Part shown: one piece after another, positions 52,272-62,179 of the stretch
How the letters are laid out: each line of letters opens with the position of its first letter
Numbering within the stretch: the first letter of the stretch is position 1
Source: Motiliproteus sp965230735
GTDB lineage: Bacteria; Pseudomonadota; Gammaproteobacteria; Pseudomonadales; Balneatricaceae
Assembly (NCBI RefSeq): GCF_965230735.1
Contig: NZ_OZ246016.1
Coordinates: 2,914,001-2,978,000 of the forward strand
DNA: 64,000 nucleotides
Direction of reading: 5' to 3'
The notes under the pieces: model-generated
Databases searched by the model: none
What the model saw: the letters and a program-made list of their open reading frames with translations, nothing else
What the model was told of the DNA's origin: nothing
Program-made: the position numbers and the translations under genes

Positions 52272-54914
52272 TTACTTTTTCTTTTTGCGCTTGTCTTCTT
52301 CGACCCAGCGCCCGTCACGGTAATAGGCGCGCCAGCCGGTGGCTTTGCCGTTTACCTCTGACATCACATACTGCTCTTTGGTCTTGCGACTGTAGCGCAC
52401 CACGGCCGGTTCACCGTCCGGGTCAGCCTGAGGCGCCTGCATCAGGTAGTGGTACTTCGGATCGATCGCCTGCTGATGCGGAATCAGCTCGCTGATCAAC
52501 GGTGCCCGGGTCTCACGGTTGCGCGGGAACTGGCTGGCGGCCAGGAACAGCCCGGAGGCTCCGTCGCGCAGGATGTAATGATCCTCCACCTTGGCGCAGG
52601 GCAGTTCCGGCATCGGGACCGGGTCCATTTTGGGCGGTGCCGCTTCACCATTGCGCAGCAGCTTGCGGGTGTTCTTGCAGCTCTCGGAAGTACAGCCGAA
52701 GTATTTACCGAAACGGCCGGTCTTAAGCTGCATGTCGGCGCCGCATTTATCGCACTCGATCACCGGGCCGTCGTAGCCCTTAATCTTGTACTGACCCTGC
52801 TCGACCTCAAAGCCGGAACAGGCCGGGTTATTGCCGCACACATGCAGTTTACGGGTTTCGTCGATCAGGTAGCTGTCCATCGCCGTGCCGCACTTGCTGC
52901 AACGGTGCTTCTTCAGCAGCTGACGCGATTCGGCTTCATCGTCGGCGTCGACGCTGATCACCTCGTCCCCATGGACCAGGTTCAGGGTGCCTTTACAACG
53001 TTCCTTAGGCGGCAGGCTGTAGCCGGAGCAACCCAGGAACACGCCGGTGCTGGCGGTACGAATCATCATCGGACGCTCGCACTTCGGGCACGGAATATCG
53101 GTCTCGGTCGGGCTGTTCGGTGCCATACCGCCCTCATCCGACTCGGCCTTCTCCAGCTTGCCGTTGAAGTCACGGTAGAAGTCATCAAGCAGGTGCTTCC
53201 AGTCGGCATGGCCGTTGGCCACGTCGTCCAGCGCTTCCTCCATCTTGGCGGTGAAGCCGTAGTCCATCAGATCGGAGAAACTGCCGACCAGACGATCGGT
53301 GACGATGTCGCCCATCTTCTCGGCGTAGAAGCGGCGGTTTTCCAATTTGACGTAACCGCGATCCTGAATCGTCGAGATGATCGATGCATAGGTGGACGGG
53401 CGGCCGATGCCACGCTTCTCCAGCTCTTTAACCAACGCCGCTTCGCTGAAGCGCGGTGCCGGCTTGGTGAAATGCTGGGCCGGCTCGAGTTTTTCCAACG
53501 TCAGCGGATCACCCTTCTGCAGATCCGGCAGGATCACATCCTCATCCTTCTTACCGGCCGAGGGCTGGGCTTTCAGGAAGCCGTCAAACTGCATGATCCG
53601 ACCGCGGGTACGCAGTTCATAATCGCCACAGCTAACCTTGATCCGAGTGCTGATAAAGCGCGCATTGGGCATCTGGCAGGCGACAAACTGGCGCCAGATC
53701 AGCTCATACAGGCGCTGTGCATCACGTTCCATGTCCTTCAGGATCGAACCACTGATATTGACGTCGGACGGACGGATCGCCTCGTGTGCCTCCTGGGCCC
53801 CCTCTTTGGAGCTATAGGAGCGCGGTGCTTCGGGCAGATAATCTTTGCCGTAACGATCGAGAATAAAATCGCGACAGCTCTGTACCGCTTCGGCACTCAG
53901 GTTGGTCGAGTCGGTACGCATATAGGTGATGTGACCGGCTTCATAGAGCCGCTGGGCCAGCATCATGGTTTTCTTGACCCCGAAGCCCAACCGCGTACTG
54001 GCGGCCTGCTGCAGGGTCGAGGTGATATAGGGCGCCGAAGGCTTGCTCTGGGTCGGCTTATCTTCGCGGTCGCTGACCTGATAGCTGCCGGCGGTCAGCT
54101 CCGCCAGCGCAGCGTCGGTATCGGCCTTGTTTCCGGGACGGAAATTGGCACCGCGGTGCTTACTGACCTCAAGGGCGACCGGTTGCTTGTCGGAGGTATT
54201 GACCAGTGCATCGACTTCCCAGTACTCCTCCGGCACGAAGGCGCGAATCTCCTGCTCACGCTCCACCACCAGACGGACTGCAACCGATTGCACTCGGCCT
54301 GCCGACAGGCCTCGGGCCACTTTGGCCCAAAGCAGCGGCGACACCATGTAACCCACCACCCGATCGAGGAAACGGCGGGCCTGCTGGGCATTAACCCGGT
54401 CCATATCCAGCTCACCGGGCGTCTCGAACGCCTCGGTAATCGCTTTCTTGGTGATCTCGTTGAACACCACCCGCTTGTAACGATCGTGATCACCGCCGAT
54501 CGCTTCCAGCAGGTGCCAGGCGATCGCTTCCCCCTCGCGGTCCAAATCGGTCGCGAGATAGATCTGATCGGAATTCTTGGCCAGTCGCTTCAGCTCGTCG
54601 ACCACCTTCTCCTTGCCGGGCAGCACTTCGTAGCGCGGATTCCAGCCCTTCTCTGGATCAACCCCCATTCGGCCGATCAACTGTTCGCGGGCTTTCTTCT
54701 TTTTATGGATAACGCGCTGTTCGGGCGACAGCTTTCGGGTCTCGGCGGCAGCCTTGGCACGGGCTTTGGGGTCAACCGTTGAACGCCCACCGCCACTGGT
54801 GGGCAGATCACGTATATGGCCGACGCTGGATTTGACGATGAAATCCTTGCCCAGATACTTGTTGATTGTCTTGGCCTTGGCCGGTGACTCGACGATTACT
54901 AACGACTTACCCAT
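52272..54914 (-). CDS. topA: DNA topoisomerase I
   Basis: 880 aa. The Toprim domain begins LVIVESPAKAKTINKYLG and has the metal-binding D123-L-D125. The catalytic tyrosine is Y331 in ITYMRTDSTNLS. Three C-terminal four-cysteine zinc fingers follow (CPKC...C, CSKC...C, CDKC...C), then a basic end (KRKKKK). It relaxes negative supercoils. Standard gammaproteobacterial length. Confidence 0.98.
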   Translation of the reverse strand: MGKSLVIVESPAKAKTINKYLGKDFIVKSSVGHIRDLPTSGGGRSTVDPKARAKAAAETRKLSPEQRVIHKKKKAREQLIGRMGVDPEKGWNPRYEVLPGKEKVVDELKRLAKNSDQIYLATDLDREGEAIAWHLLEAIGGDHDRYKRVVFNEITKKAITEAFETPGELDMDRVNAQQARRFLDRVVGYMVSPLLWAKVARGLSAGRVQSVAVRLVVEREQEIRAFVPEEYWEVDALVNTSDKQPVALEVSKHRGANFRPGNKADTDAALAELTAGSYQVSDREDKPTQSKPSAPYITSTLQQAASTRLGFGVKKTMMLAQRLYEAGHITYMRTDSTNLSAEAVQSCRDFILDRYGKDYLPEAPRSYSSKEGAQEAHEAIRPSDVNISGSILKDMERDAQRLYELIWRQFVACQMPNARFISTRIKVSCGDYELRTRGRIMQFDGFLKAQPSAGKKDEDVILPDLQKGDPLTLEKLEPAQHFTKPAPRFSEAALVKELEKRGIGRPSTYASIISTIQDRGYVKLENRRFYAEKMGDIVTDRLVGSFSDLMDYGFTAKMEEALDDVANGHADWKHLLDDFYRDFNGKLEKAESDEGGMAPNSPTETDIPCPKCERPMMIRTASTGVFLGCSGYSLPPKERCKGTLNLVHGDEVISVDADDEAESRQLLKKHRCSKCGTAMDSYLIDETRKLHVCGNNPACSGFEVEQGQYKIKGYDGPVIECDKCGADMQLKTGRFGKYFGCTSESCKNTRKLLRNGEAAPPKMDPVPMPELPCAKVEDHYILRDGASGLFLAASQFPRNRETRAPLISELIPHQQAIDPKYHYLMQAPQADPDGEPAVVRYSRKTKEQYVMSEVNGKATGWRAYYRDGRWVEEDKRKKKK

Positions 54915-55214
54915 GAACTATAAAAGCCTGATACCTGTATATTTGAGTCGGATACCGTAGGCGGTATGGATAGATCGATGGAGATAATCCCGCCGAATCG
55001 GTTCCGACAACCCTAGCCGGGTCTGAGGAGCGTCATATATAAGGCCTGCACCGACGCCGGTCAAGCATCCATTGGTTCTGAACTTAACAATTAAGGCCTG
55101 AAATCTCCTGCCGTTACGTCACTTATGGGGCTTGTCGACGGTTTTCCGTAGAGCTGGAATCGCATTTTCAGTACCATGGGGCGCTGTTGTTCCACCCGTC
55201 AATAACGGAAGGCT
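54915..55214. other. Divergent intergenic region topA / 229-aa gene
   Basis: 300 bp that must contain the topA promoter (minus) and that of the gene at 55215. I see no RNA gene or strong dyad. Confidence 0.4.
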
Positions 55215-55904
55215 ATGTTCTCGGAAAATGCACCTCTGCTGGTTGTTGCCCTGGTCACCATCTTGTTGGTGGCGCTGCTGGCAAATTATCTGGTGTATCG
55301 TCGTCAGGAACGAGCCCTGCAGCGAGCGATCAAGCTGCAACAGCTACGGATCGAGGCCGAGAAGGTACTGGATTCGCTGTCGATACTGAATCAGATCGAC
55401 TGTCCCAAATCTGCCCGAGAGCTGCTGAATCAGGAGGTGGTACGCCTGCTGGAGCAGATCAGTCGACTGAAGCCCGAGGCGGGCATGCTGGATCAGTTAC
55501 GCAGCCAATCCGATGCCGGAGCCGGCGATAGCGGCACCCTCAATCTGGAAAACGAACGTGCGATGAAGCAGGCCCATGGGGCGATTCGCTTTGCCATTCG
55601 GTTTGCCAATCACCGCCGCAGCATCGGCGCGCTCTCCGCGTTACAGTGCGATGAACTCAGCAACGAACTGCAACGGTTCGATTATCAGATCGAGATCGAC
55701 ACCCACCTGACGATCGGCAAGCGCTTACTGGACTCTGACAAACCGGCGGTAGCGACAACCCACTTCAAGCAGGCCAAGAGCTTCATCTCGCGCCTACACC
55801 ATCAAAATCCGCAGCGTCGCGAGCTTCTGGAGCAGGTCAACGACCTGATTGCCCAAGCGTTACCGTTCGGCACTCAGGCTCGAAAAAACGACAAGGCCGA
55901 GTAA
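55215..55904 (+). CDS. Hypothetical membrane-anchored helical protein
   Basis: 229 aa with GGAAGG before the ATG. One N-terminal helix (LLVVALVTILLVALLANYLVY) is followed by a charged, helical cytoplasmic domain (RALQRAIKLQQLRIEAEKVLDSL, SARELLNQEVVRLLEQISRLKPEAGML) and a C-terminal TPR-like segment (DTHLTIGKRLLDSDKPAVATTHFKQAKSFISRLHH). I do not recognise a family. It converges on the DUF1653 gene. Confidence 0.75.
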   Translation: MFSENAPLLVVALVTILLVALLANYLVYRRQERALQRAIKLQQLRIEAEKVLDSLSILNQIDCPKSARELLNQEVVRLLEQISRLKPEAGMLDQLRSQSDAGAGDSGTLNLENERAMKQAHGAIRFAIRFANHRRSIGALSALQCDELSNELQRFDYQIEIDTHLTIGKRLLDSDKPAVATTHFKQAKSFISRLHHQNPQRRELLEQVNDLIAQALPFGTQARKNDKAE

Positions 55905-55911
55905 CGGCGGA

Positions 55912-56157
55912 TCAACACGGGGCGCTGGTTTCGTCCGCTTCAATCAGCGCAAAACGCAACACCTCAGCACCGTCGACCCGAACCGTCTCGACAAACATCT
56001 CCAGCGGCCTAACCCATAGTTTGCGGTCACCGTACTGGGGTTGGTACACCACCAACAGTTCCTCGGTTTCCGAATGCACGGCGGTTCCAATGACCCGGTA
56101 TTCATTGCCTTTGTAATGACGATAGAGCCCCGGAGCCGGGGCTGAAGCTGTACTCAT
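55912..56157 (-). CDS. DUF1653 domain protein
   Basis: 81 aa. The single domain reads GLYRHYKGNEYRVIGTAVHSETEELLVVYQPQYGDRKLWVRPLEMFVETV, the DUF1653 signature (L-Y-x-H-Y/F-K-G then W-V-R-P). Family members are small cytoplasmic proteins of unknown function. It lies 12 bp after the 165-aa gene on the same strand. Confidence 0.88.
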   Translation of the reverse strand: MSTASAPAPGLYRHYKGNEYRVIGTAVHSETEELLVVYQPQYGDRKLWVRPLEMFVETVRVDGAEVLRFALIEADETSAPC

Positions 56158-56169
56158 AGTGATTCTCTG

Positions 56170-56667
56170 TCAGCAGCTGGATGTCAGCAGCGGTTCCAAT
56201 TGCTGCTTCAGCTGTTCGATGGTTTCCGGCGTGCCAAATTCATCCCAGTAAATAGAGACGGAAACCGGCGTCGATTCGATACCGTAGACGGTCTCCGGCA
56301 GTGCGATGATCAGGGCGGTGATTCGAGCCAATTCAGCTTCACTCTGGTAGCCCTCGCCCTTGGCCCAGCTCCATCCCTGCGGTAGCCCCACATTGGCATG
56401 AGATTCGAGCCGGAAGATCTGCCATTCAGGCGGTTTGGCCTGCTGACGGGCCAGCCGGGGCAATCGGTAAGCAACACAGTTGCGCTCTTCACCGAACGCT
56501 TCGCCCAGTGCCCGCGGCAGGGTCAGCCGACTGATCTGAACCTGAAACCCCAAACGCATCGCCTGCTGTCTCAGGTCTGCCTGCATACGCTGACGCGGCG
56601 ACGGCTTCATCCACATCATCGAGCCGATGATCGCAAGAAAAATCAGGGTGATAACAAGCCAACTCAT
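56170..56667 (-). CDS. Hypothetical membrane-anchored protein
   Basis: 165 aa from the ATG at 56667. One N-terminal helix (WLVITLIFLAIIGSMMWM) is followed by a soluble domain with basic N-part (KPSPRQRMQADLRQQAMRLGFQVQISRLTLP) and strands (SVSIYWDEFGTPETIEQLKQQLEPLL). I do not recognise the family. It is divergent from uspA and probably co-transcribed with the DUF1653 gene. Confidence 0.75.
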   Translation of the reverse strand: MSWLVITLIFLAIIGSMMWMKPSPRQRMQADLRQQAMRLGFQVQISRLTLPRALGEAFGEERNCVAYRLPRLARQQAKPPEWQIFRLESHANVGLPQGWSWAKGEGYQSEAELARITALIIALPETVYGIESTPVSVSIYWDEFGTPETIEQLKQQLEPLLTSSC

Positions 56668-56910
56668 GGCGGTGACATCTCTTAAATTGGGAGCGGCTAT
56701 GTTAACCCGGATTGAGCCAAAAAGGTTTGCCGATTGATCCCAGCAGCGGCCTAAAAGCAGCCTATCAACCCCTTGCCGCCGATGACCGGGCAGCAGCGGA
56801 CAAGCAACCCGCCGCAAGCACGGAAAACTGAAAATTTATCAAGATTTTCAGCGCCTTCGTCAACAATCCGAGTTAAGCTAAAGGCAGAGAAATGCAATGG
56901 GAGACCAACC

Positions 56911-57342
56911 ATGGCCTATCAACATATCCTGCTGGCGATTGATCTGACCGAGGAATCCGGACAGGTTGCAGACCGAGCAGTGGCACTGGCGAAACAGGGC
57001 GAGACCCGGTTGAGCATGATCCACGTGATTGAACCCCTGAGCTTTGCCTATGGCGGCGATGTCCCGATGGACCTGTCCACCATCCAGGAGCAACTCGATG
57101 AGCATGCCCAACAGCGACTGGAAGCCTTCGCCGACAGTCTCGGTGTGCCGGTCGCCCAGCTCCATGTGGTATCCGGCCACACCGAGAGCGAGATCCACCG
57201 AGTCGCCAAGGAGATCGAAGCCGACCTGATTATTGTCGGCAGCCACGGTCGACACGGTTTATCACTACTGCTGGGATCAACCGCTAACGGCGTCCTTCAT
57301 GGAGCCAAATGCGATGTCCTGGCGGTACGGGTACAGGACTGA
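56911..57342 (+). CDS. Universal stress protein UspA family
   Basis: 143 aa from the ATG at 56911 (GGGAGA upstream); an in-frame extension to 56773 is not family-like. Traits are YQHILLAIDLTEES at the start and the ATP-binding G-x2-G-x9-G-(S/T) pattern in IIVGSHGRHGLSLLLGSTANGVL. It is cytoplasmic and typically induced on growth arrest. It converges on uup. Confidence 0.93.
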   Translation: MAYQHILLAIDLTEESGQVADRAVALAKQGETRLSMIHVIEPLSFAYGGDVPMDLSTIQEQLDEHAQQRLEAFADSLGVPVAQLHVVSGHTESEIHRVAKEIEADLIIVGSHGRHGLSLLLGSTANGVLHGAKCDVLAVRVQD

Positions 57343-57363
57343 ATGACGCCGTAGCCTAAGAGG

Positions 57364-59301
57364 TTACTGCATCGATTCCAGTTCGACCCAGCGCTCCATC
57401 GCCTGCTCCAGCGCCTGCTCGCAGGTTTGCAGCGCTTCCAGCCGCTGCGCCACCTTATCATGGGGCTGCTGATAGAAGTCGGCAGCCCCGGTCTCCTCCT
57501 GCAAGGCCTCAAGTTCGGCCTCCAGTTGTTCCATCTGACCCGGCAACTGATCCAGTTCCCGTTGCAGCTTATAACTGAGTTTCTTCTTGGCCGGTGCCGA
57601 TTTGGTTTCGGTCTTCTTCGATTCCGCCGCCGTAATCCCGGAATCCTGTTCGGGCTGGGCGGTACTTTGCTCGAGCTTCTCCTGAGTCGACTGGGGAAGC
57701 TCGGTCTGGATCAGCTCTCCCCCCTGGCGCAACCAATCCTGATAGCCGCCGATATATTCGCGAATCTTCCCCCCGCCGTTGAACACCAGCGTACTGGTGA
57801 CCACATTGTCGAGGAATTCACGATCGTGACTGACCAGCAATACCGTGCCTTGGAATTCGGACAGGATCTCTTCCAGCAGTTCCAGGGTTTCAAGATCCAG
57901 ATCATTGGTGGGTTCGTCGAGCACCAGCACATTGGCCGGCTTGCTGAACAGGCGCGCCAGCAGCAGACGGTTTCGCTCTCCGCCGGATAGCGACTTCACC
58001 TTGGCCCGGGTTCGGGCCGGCGGGAACAGAAATTCGCTCAGGTAACCGATCAGGTGTTTGCGCTTACCGTTGATCTCGATGAATTCCCGACCCTCGGCAA
58101 TGTTGTCGATAACGGTTTTTTCCGGATCCAGCTGCTCACGCAACTGGTCGAAGTAAGCCACCTGCAGGTTGGTGCCGATATCCAATTTGCCACCATCGGG
58201 TTGCAACTGCCCCAGCAGCAGTCGCAGCAGGGTGGTCTTGCCCACCCCGTTGGGACCGATCAAACCGATTCGGTCACCACGCAGGATCCGCACCGAGAAA
58301 TCATCGATGATACGCTGCTCGTCATAGCTGTAATGGATCGCTTCGGCATCCACCACCAGTTTACCGCTACGCTGGGCCTGCTCGACGCTGAAGCTGGCCT
58401 TGCCTTGCTTCTCACGCCGCTCGGCTCGCTCATTACGCATCGCTTTCAAGGCTCGAACCCGGCCCTCATTTCGGGTTCGACGGGCCTTGATACCCTGACG
58501 GATCCAAACCTCTTCCAGCGCCAGCTTTTTATCAAACAGGGCATTTTGGCGGGCTTCATCGGCCAGCACCTGGTCGCGGTATTTCAGGAAGCTGGTATAA
58601 TCCCCCTCCCACGGAAACAGCCGCCCCCGGTCCAGCTCAACGATCCGGTTCGCCAGCCGCTGCAGGAAGCTTCGATCGTGGGTGATAAAGATAAGGGTGC
58701 CGCGAAATTCGAGCAGCTGCTGCTCCAACCAACCGATGGTATGAATATCCAGATGGTTAGTCGGCTCGTCGAGCAGCAGAATATCGGGTTCGGTCACCAA
58801 CGCACGGGCCAGTGCCACCCGGCGTCGCCATCCACCCGACAACTCCTGCATCTGCACCTGCCCCGGCAGCCCCAGGCGCAGCAATACACGCTCAACCTTC
58901 TGCTCCAGATGCCAGCCGTCAACAGCTTCTAGCTGATGCTGCAAGCGCTCCAGTCGCTGCAGACCCGCCTCATCATGGGCCTGAGTGGCCAGCTCGTCGT
59001 ACTCGTTGCGCAGTTGCTGAACATGAGCCAGGCCGTCGGCGACGACATCGAAGACCTTTCGAGTATCCGCCGCGGGCAGCTCCTGCTCCAGTACCCCGAT
59101 CACGGTTTCGGGAGCCTTCCAGAGTTCGCCTGAATCCAGCGCCAACGCACTGCAAATCACTTTCAGCAGCGTTGATTTCCCCTCACCGTTGCGACCGATA
59201 AGCGCGATCCTTTCACCCGGATGAACCACCCAGTCCACGTGATCCAACAAGGGCTTGTCGCCAAAAGCCAGCGACGCTTGATTCAGTCTTAACAGGGCCA
59301 T
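57364..59301 (-). CDS. uup: ABC-F ATPase Uup
   Basis: 645 aa. Two ABC cassettes carry Walker A GRNGEGKST and GPNGVGKTT, signatures LSGGWRRRVALARALV and LSGGERNRLLLARLF, and Walker B ILLLDEPTNHLD and VLVLDEPTNDLD. A C-terminal coiled coil (KLSYKLQRELDQLPGQMEQLEAELEALQEE) is characteristic of Uup. No membrane domain is present. Uup acts in ribosome function and DNA stability in E. coli. Length and layout are standard. Confidence 0.93.
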   Translation of the reverse strand: MALLRLNQASLAFGDKPLLDHVDWVVHPGERIALIGRNGEGKSTLLKVICSALALDSGELWKAPETVIGVLEQELPAADTRKVFDVVADGLAHVQQLRNEYDELATQAHDEAGLQRLERLQHQLEAVDGWHLEQKVERVLLRLGLPGQVQMQELSGGWRRRVALARALVTEPDILLLDEPTNHLDIHTIGWLEQQLLEFRGTLIFITHDRSFLQRLANRIVELDRGRLFPWEGDYTSFLKYRDQVLADEARQNALFDKKLALEEVWIRQGIKARRTRNEGRVRALKAMRNERAERREKQGKASFSVEQAQRSGKLVVDAEAIHYSYDEQRIIDDFSVRILRGDRIGLIGPNGVGKTTLLRLLLGQLQPDGGKLDIGTNLQVAYFDQLREQLDPEKTVIDNIAEGREFIEINGKRKHLIGYLSEFLFPPARTRAKVKSLSGGERNRLLLARLFSKPANVLVLDEPTNDLDLETLELLEEILSEFQGTVLLVSHDREFLDNVVTSTLVFNGGGKIREYIGGYQDWLRQGGELIQTELPQSTQEKLEQSTAQPEQDSGITAAESKKTETKSAPAKKKLSYKLQRELDQLPGQMEQLEAELEALQEETGAADFYQQPHDKVAQRLEALQTCEQALEQAMERWVELESMQ

Positions 59302-59443
59302 AAAAGTAACGCCATCATACTCAGGTAAGGTGTTCGTCCGTCTGCCGACTCGGCAGATAAAGCGCTCGGAAAGCTCAGCGGTTTGAACTATTCTACTGCC
59401 AAACCCTCTGAAGGGTGGCCATTGAAACCAAGAGGCTCAGGTT

Positions 59444-61507
59444 TTGCAAATCGACCGCGTATTTCGCCGCCGCCATACAGCTCCCGCCCGCCCCTTTTCA
59501 CGCTTCTTCACCCCCGCCGTCTACTTGCTCGGCCTAACCGTACTCAGCCTTCCACTACCCGGCTGGGTACCACTGAGCCAGGCCTCGATCATCGAACAGG
59601 ATCGTTCACGGCTGGAACAACAACGGCAGCAGTACCGCCAGAGCAAACAGGCTCTGACCAAGCGGGATTACAAAACCTACGATCGCTTGATCACTAAATT
59701 GAGCGACTATCCGCTCTACCCCTACCTGCTTTTCCAACGCCACCGCCAGCAGCTGGATACCCTTAATGCCGAGCAATTGCAGCAATTCGAGCAACGTTTT
59801 AGCGACACTCCGCTGGCGCGCAGACTCTATCAAAGCTGGATCAGTGAACAGGCCAAGCGCAAACGCTGGCAGCAATTAATCGATAATTACCGTCCCGAGT
59901 CGGCCGGCATCAGCCTCCAATGCCAATACCTGTGGGCACTTCACCAACAAGGCCAGACCGACAAGATGTTGCCGGATGTCGGCTCCATCTGGGTACACGG
60001 CAGTTCGCGACCCAAAGCCTGCGACAAACCCTTCGAACTCTGGCTGAAAAGCGATCAGTACACCGAGCAGCACGCCTGGGACCGGTTTTGGCTGGCACTT
60101 GAGAAAGGCAATACCAAACTGGCCGGTTACATCCGCAAACGACTCAACAAGCCCGAATGGAAAAGCCAGGCCAAGCAGGCCCTTTCGTGGCACCGCAAAC
60201 CGCAACAACTGAGCGCTTTCAAACTCAATTCCGACCAGGTCCTGAGCCCAGACCAACAACGGCTAATGATGATCACTCTCAAGCGTCTCGGCCGTCAGGA
60301 ACCGCTTGAAGGTCTGGATCAGCTCGTGCGCCTTGCCGAGCCGCTGGGACTGACACCCGAAACGCAACAGCAGCTGCATCGCAGCTTCGCGGTCCGGCAA
60401 CTGCGTCGCTATCCGGACAGTATCGGCGAACTTAGTCAACGACTCGATCCCAACAACCCGGATCCTCAGATCCTCGAGTGGCAGCTGCGCAATCTGATCC
60501 TGCGCCAGGATTGGAAAGCCGTCACCAAGCTGCTCGACCAGTTGCCCGAATCCGAGCGCGAACGCGACCGGTGGCGCTATTGGCAGGCCCGGGCGCTGGA
60601 AGCCCAAGGCGATACCGAGCAGACCGAAAAAGCGGCGCAGATCTATAACAAACTGGCCTTTGAACGCAGTTTTTACGGTTTTATGGCGGCGGATAAGCTG
60701 GGGGGCGGCTACCAACTCAACAATCGGACCCTGGCCCAGGATCCGGACTATATCGGCCAGCTGGCCCGCCAACCCGGGTTAATTCGGGCCCGGGAACTGT
60801 ACCTGCACAACCAACTTCGCGATGCCCGGCGGGAATGGTACGCCAGCACCCGCAAGCTAAGCCGGGAGCAGCGCTACCAGGCCGCACAGTTAGCCCGTCA
60901 GTGGGGCTGGTATGAGCAGTCGATCCGCGGCGCCATTGCCGCACGCCAGTGGGATGACATCCTGCTTCGATTCCCGGTGGCCTATAGCGATCCGATTCAC
61001 CAGGCAGCGAACAAGCACGCCATCGCCCCTACCTGGATACTGGCTGTCGCCCGGCAGGAGAGCGCCTTCACCCCCGATGCCCGATCCCATGCCGGAGCCA
61101 TGGGGCTGATGCAGCTGATGCCGGCAACCGCCAAAGAAACCGCCAAAAAGGCCAAGATACGCTACCGCAGCCGCAACCAACTGGCCGAACCCGACTTCAA
61201 TATCAAACTGGGCAGCCACTACCTGGCCGGATTGGGCCGCCGCTACGAGGGGCACCGGGTGTTGGCGACCGCGGCCTACAATGCCGGCCCCCATCGGGTT
61301 AAGCGCTGGCTGGCACAGCGTAACGACCTGCCGACCGATATCTGGATCGAAACCATTCCGTTCGACGAAACCCGTAACTACGTCCAGAATGTGCTGAGCT
61401 TCTCGCTGATTTACAGCGATATCCTCGGCCAACCGAAACAGCTGCTGCAGCCCCATGAGCGTATGGCCGTGGTTCCCGATCCCAAAGCGCGCAAGGCCAG
61501 CCGGTAA
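59444..61507 (+). CDS. slt: Soluble lytic murein transglycosylase
   Basis: 687 aa starting at TTG 59444 with AGAGG eight bases upstream. A signal peptide (TPAVYLLGLTVLSLPLPGWVPLSQA) precedes the large alpha-superhelical U domain. The C-terminal catalytic domain has WILAVARQESAFTPDARSHAGAMGLMQLMPATAKETA, with the catalytic Glu in RQES, and later TAAYNAGPHRVKRWL and IPFDETRNYVQNVL. It cleaves peptidoglycan to 1,6-anhydromuropeptides in the periplasm. Confidence 0.94.
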   Translation: MQIDRVFRRRHTAPARPFSRFFTPAVYLLGLTVLSLPLPGWVPLSQASIIEQDRSRLEQQRQQYRQSKQALTKRDYKTYDRLITKLSDYPLYPYLLFQRHRQQLDTLNAEQLQQFEQRFSDTPLARRLYQSWISEQAKRKRWQQLIDNYRPESAGISLQCQYLWALHQQGQTDKMLPDVGSIWVHGSSRPKACDKPFELWLKSDQYTEQHAWDRFWLALEKGNTKLAGYIRKRLNKPEWKSQAKQALSWHRKPQQLSAFKLNSDQVLSPDQQRLMMITLKRLGRQEPLEGLDQLVRLAEPLGLTPETQQQLHRSFAVRQLRRYPDSIGELSQRLDPNNPDPQILEWQLRNLILRQDWKAVTKLLDQLPESERERDRWRYWQARALEAQGDTEQTEKAAQIYNKLAFERSFYGFMAADKLGGGYQLNNRTLAQDPDYIGQLARQPGLIRARELYLHNQLRDARREWYASTRKLSREQRYQAAQLARQWGWYEQSIRGAIAARQWDDILLRFPVAYSDPIHQAANKHAIAPTWILAVARQESAFTPDARSHAGAMGLMQLMPATAKETAKKAKIRYRSRNQLAEPDFNIKLGSHYLAGLGRRYEGHRVLATAAYNAGPHRVKRWLAQRNDLPTDIWIETIPFDETRNYVQNVLSFSLIYSDILGQPKQLLQPHERMAVVPDPKARKASR

Positions 61508-61691
61508 CCACACAGGCCCGGCGCCCATTCGGGGGCGCCCAAAACACACTGCGGCTCAGCACCCCTGAACCCCTTATCGTACTGGCTTGATAAGGCTCAA
61601 TCTGTTGGGCTTTATCGGGTTGCTATACTGCGGGCCGGCTTGATCAAAACTCAAGACCGCCTATTAATCTTCACGACGGAAGCCCTGCTGT

Positions 61692-62108
61692 ATGATCGGA
61701 TCGAATAAGAGTCCTCGCCCCACCTTCCTTGCCGAGGTTGTCATTCTTGGATTGCTGGCCTTTTTGATCGTCCACTTCTTTATCGACCCTAAAAAAGAGA
61801 TCTCCTATAAGGTCAAGAGCGCCCACGGCTCCGCGCTGCTCGTCCAGCTACACCTCCACAAAGAGAGCGAGCTTCGCGCTATCGAGCTGACCGAGAGTTT
61901 CGATCCGGAAGAGATGCTGGAAGAGCTGGAGACTGCGATGACCAATGCCGAGATGCCGCTCAACAGTCAGTTTGACCAGGGCTCCAACGGCTATGCATTG
62001 GAACTTTCCAGCACCGTACTGCTGGGCCGGGCCGGTACCGAGATTCTGGACCCGGAGGTCGCCGAAGCCGCATCTCAGCAGCGCCTGGCTCAGTTCGAGT
62101 CAAACTAA
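61692..62108 (+). CDS. Hypothetical single-pass membrane protein
   Basis: 138 aa. A membrane segment (LAEVVILGLLAFLIVHFFI) near residues 13-31 is followed by a periplasmic or cytoplasmic domain rich in E, ending AEAASQQRLAQFESN. I do not recognise it. It follows slt by 184 bp with a TATACT -10-like box at 61622-61627, and ends at a terminator shared with cheV. Confidence 0.7.
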   Translation: MIGSNKSPRPTFLAEVVILGLLAFLIVHFFIDPKKEISYKVKSAHGSALLVQLHLHKESELRAIELTESFDPEEMLEELETAMTNAEMPLNSQFDQGSNGYALELSSTVLLGRAGTEILDPEVAEAASQQRLAQFESN

Positions 62109-62125
62109 CTGACTCGGCGCCGGAC

Positions 62126-62157
62126 AAAAAAGGCCAAGCATTGCTTGGCCTTTTTTT
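62126..62157. terminator. Bidirectional terminator
   Basis: AAAAAAGGCCAAGC (62126-62139) pairs with GCTTGGCCTTTTTT (62143-62156), loop ATT. It serves the 138-aa gene and cheV, which converge. Confidence 0.92.
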
Positions 62158-62179
62158 GAAGCAGGAGTTTGCCGTCCGA

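Noticed and set aside
52449..54782. 777-codon plus-strand open frame opposite topA
   Set aside because: Long open frames on the reverse strand are common in GC-rich genes. It has no domain motifs and topA is unambiguous.
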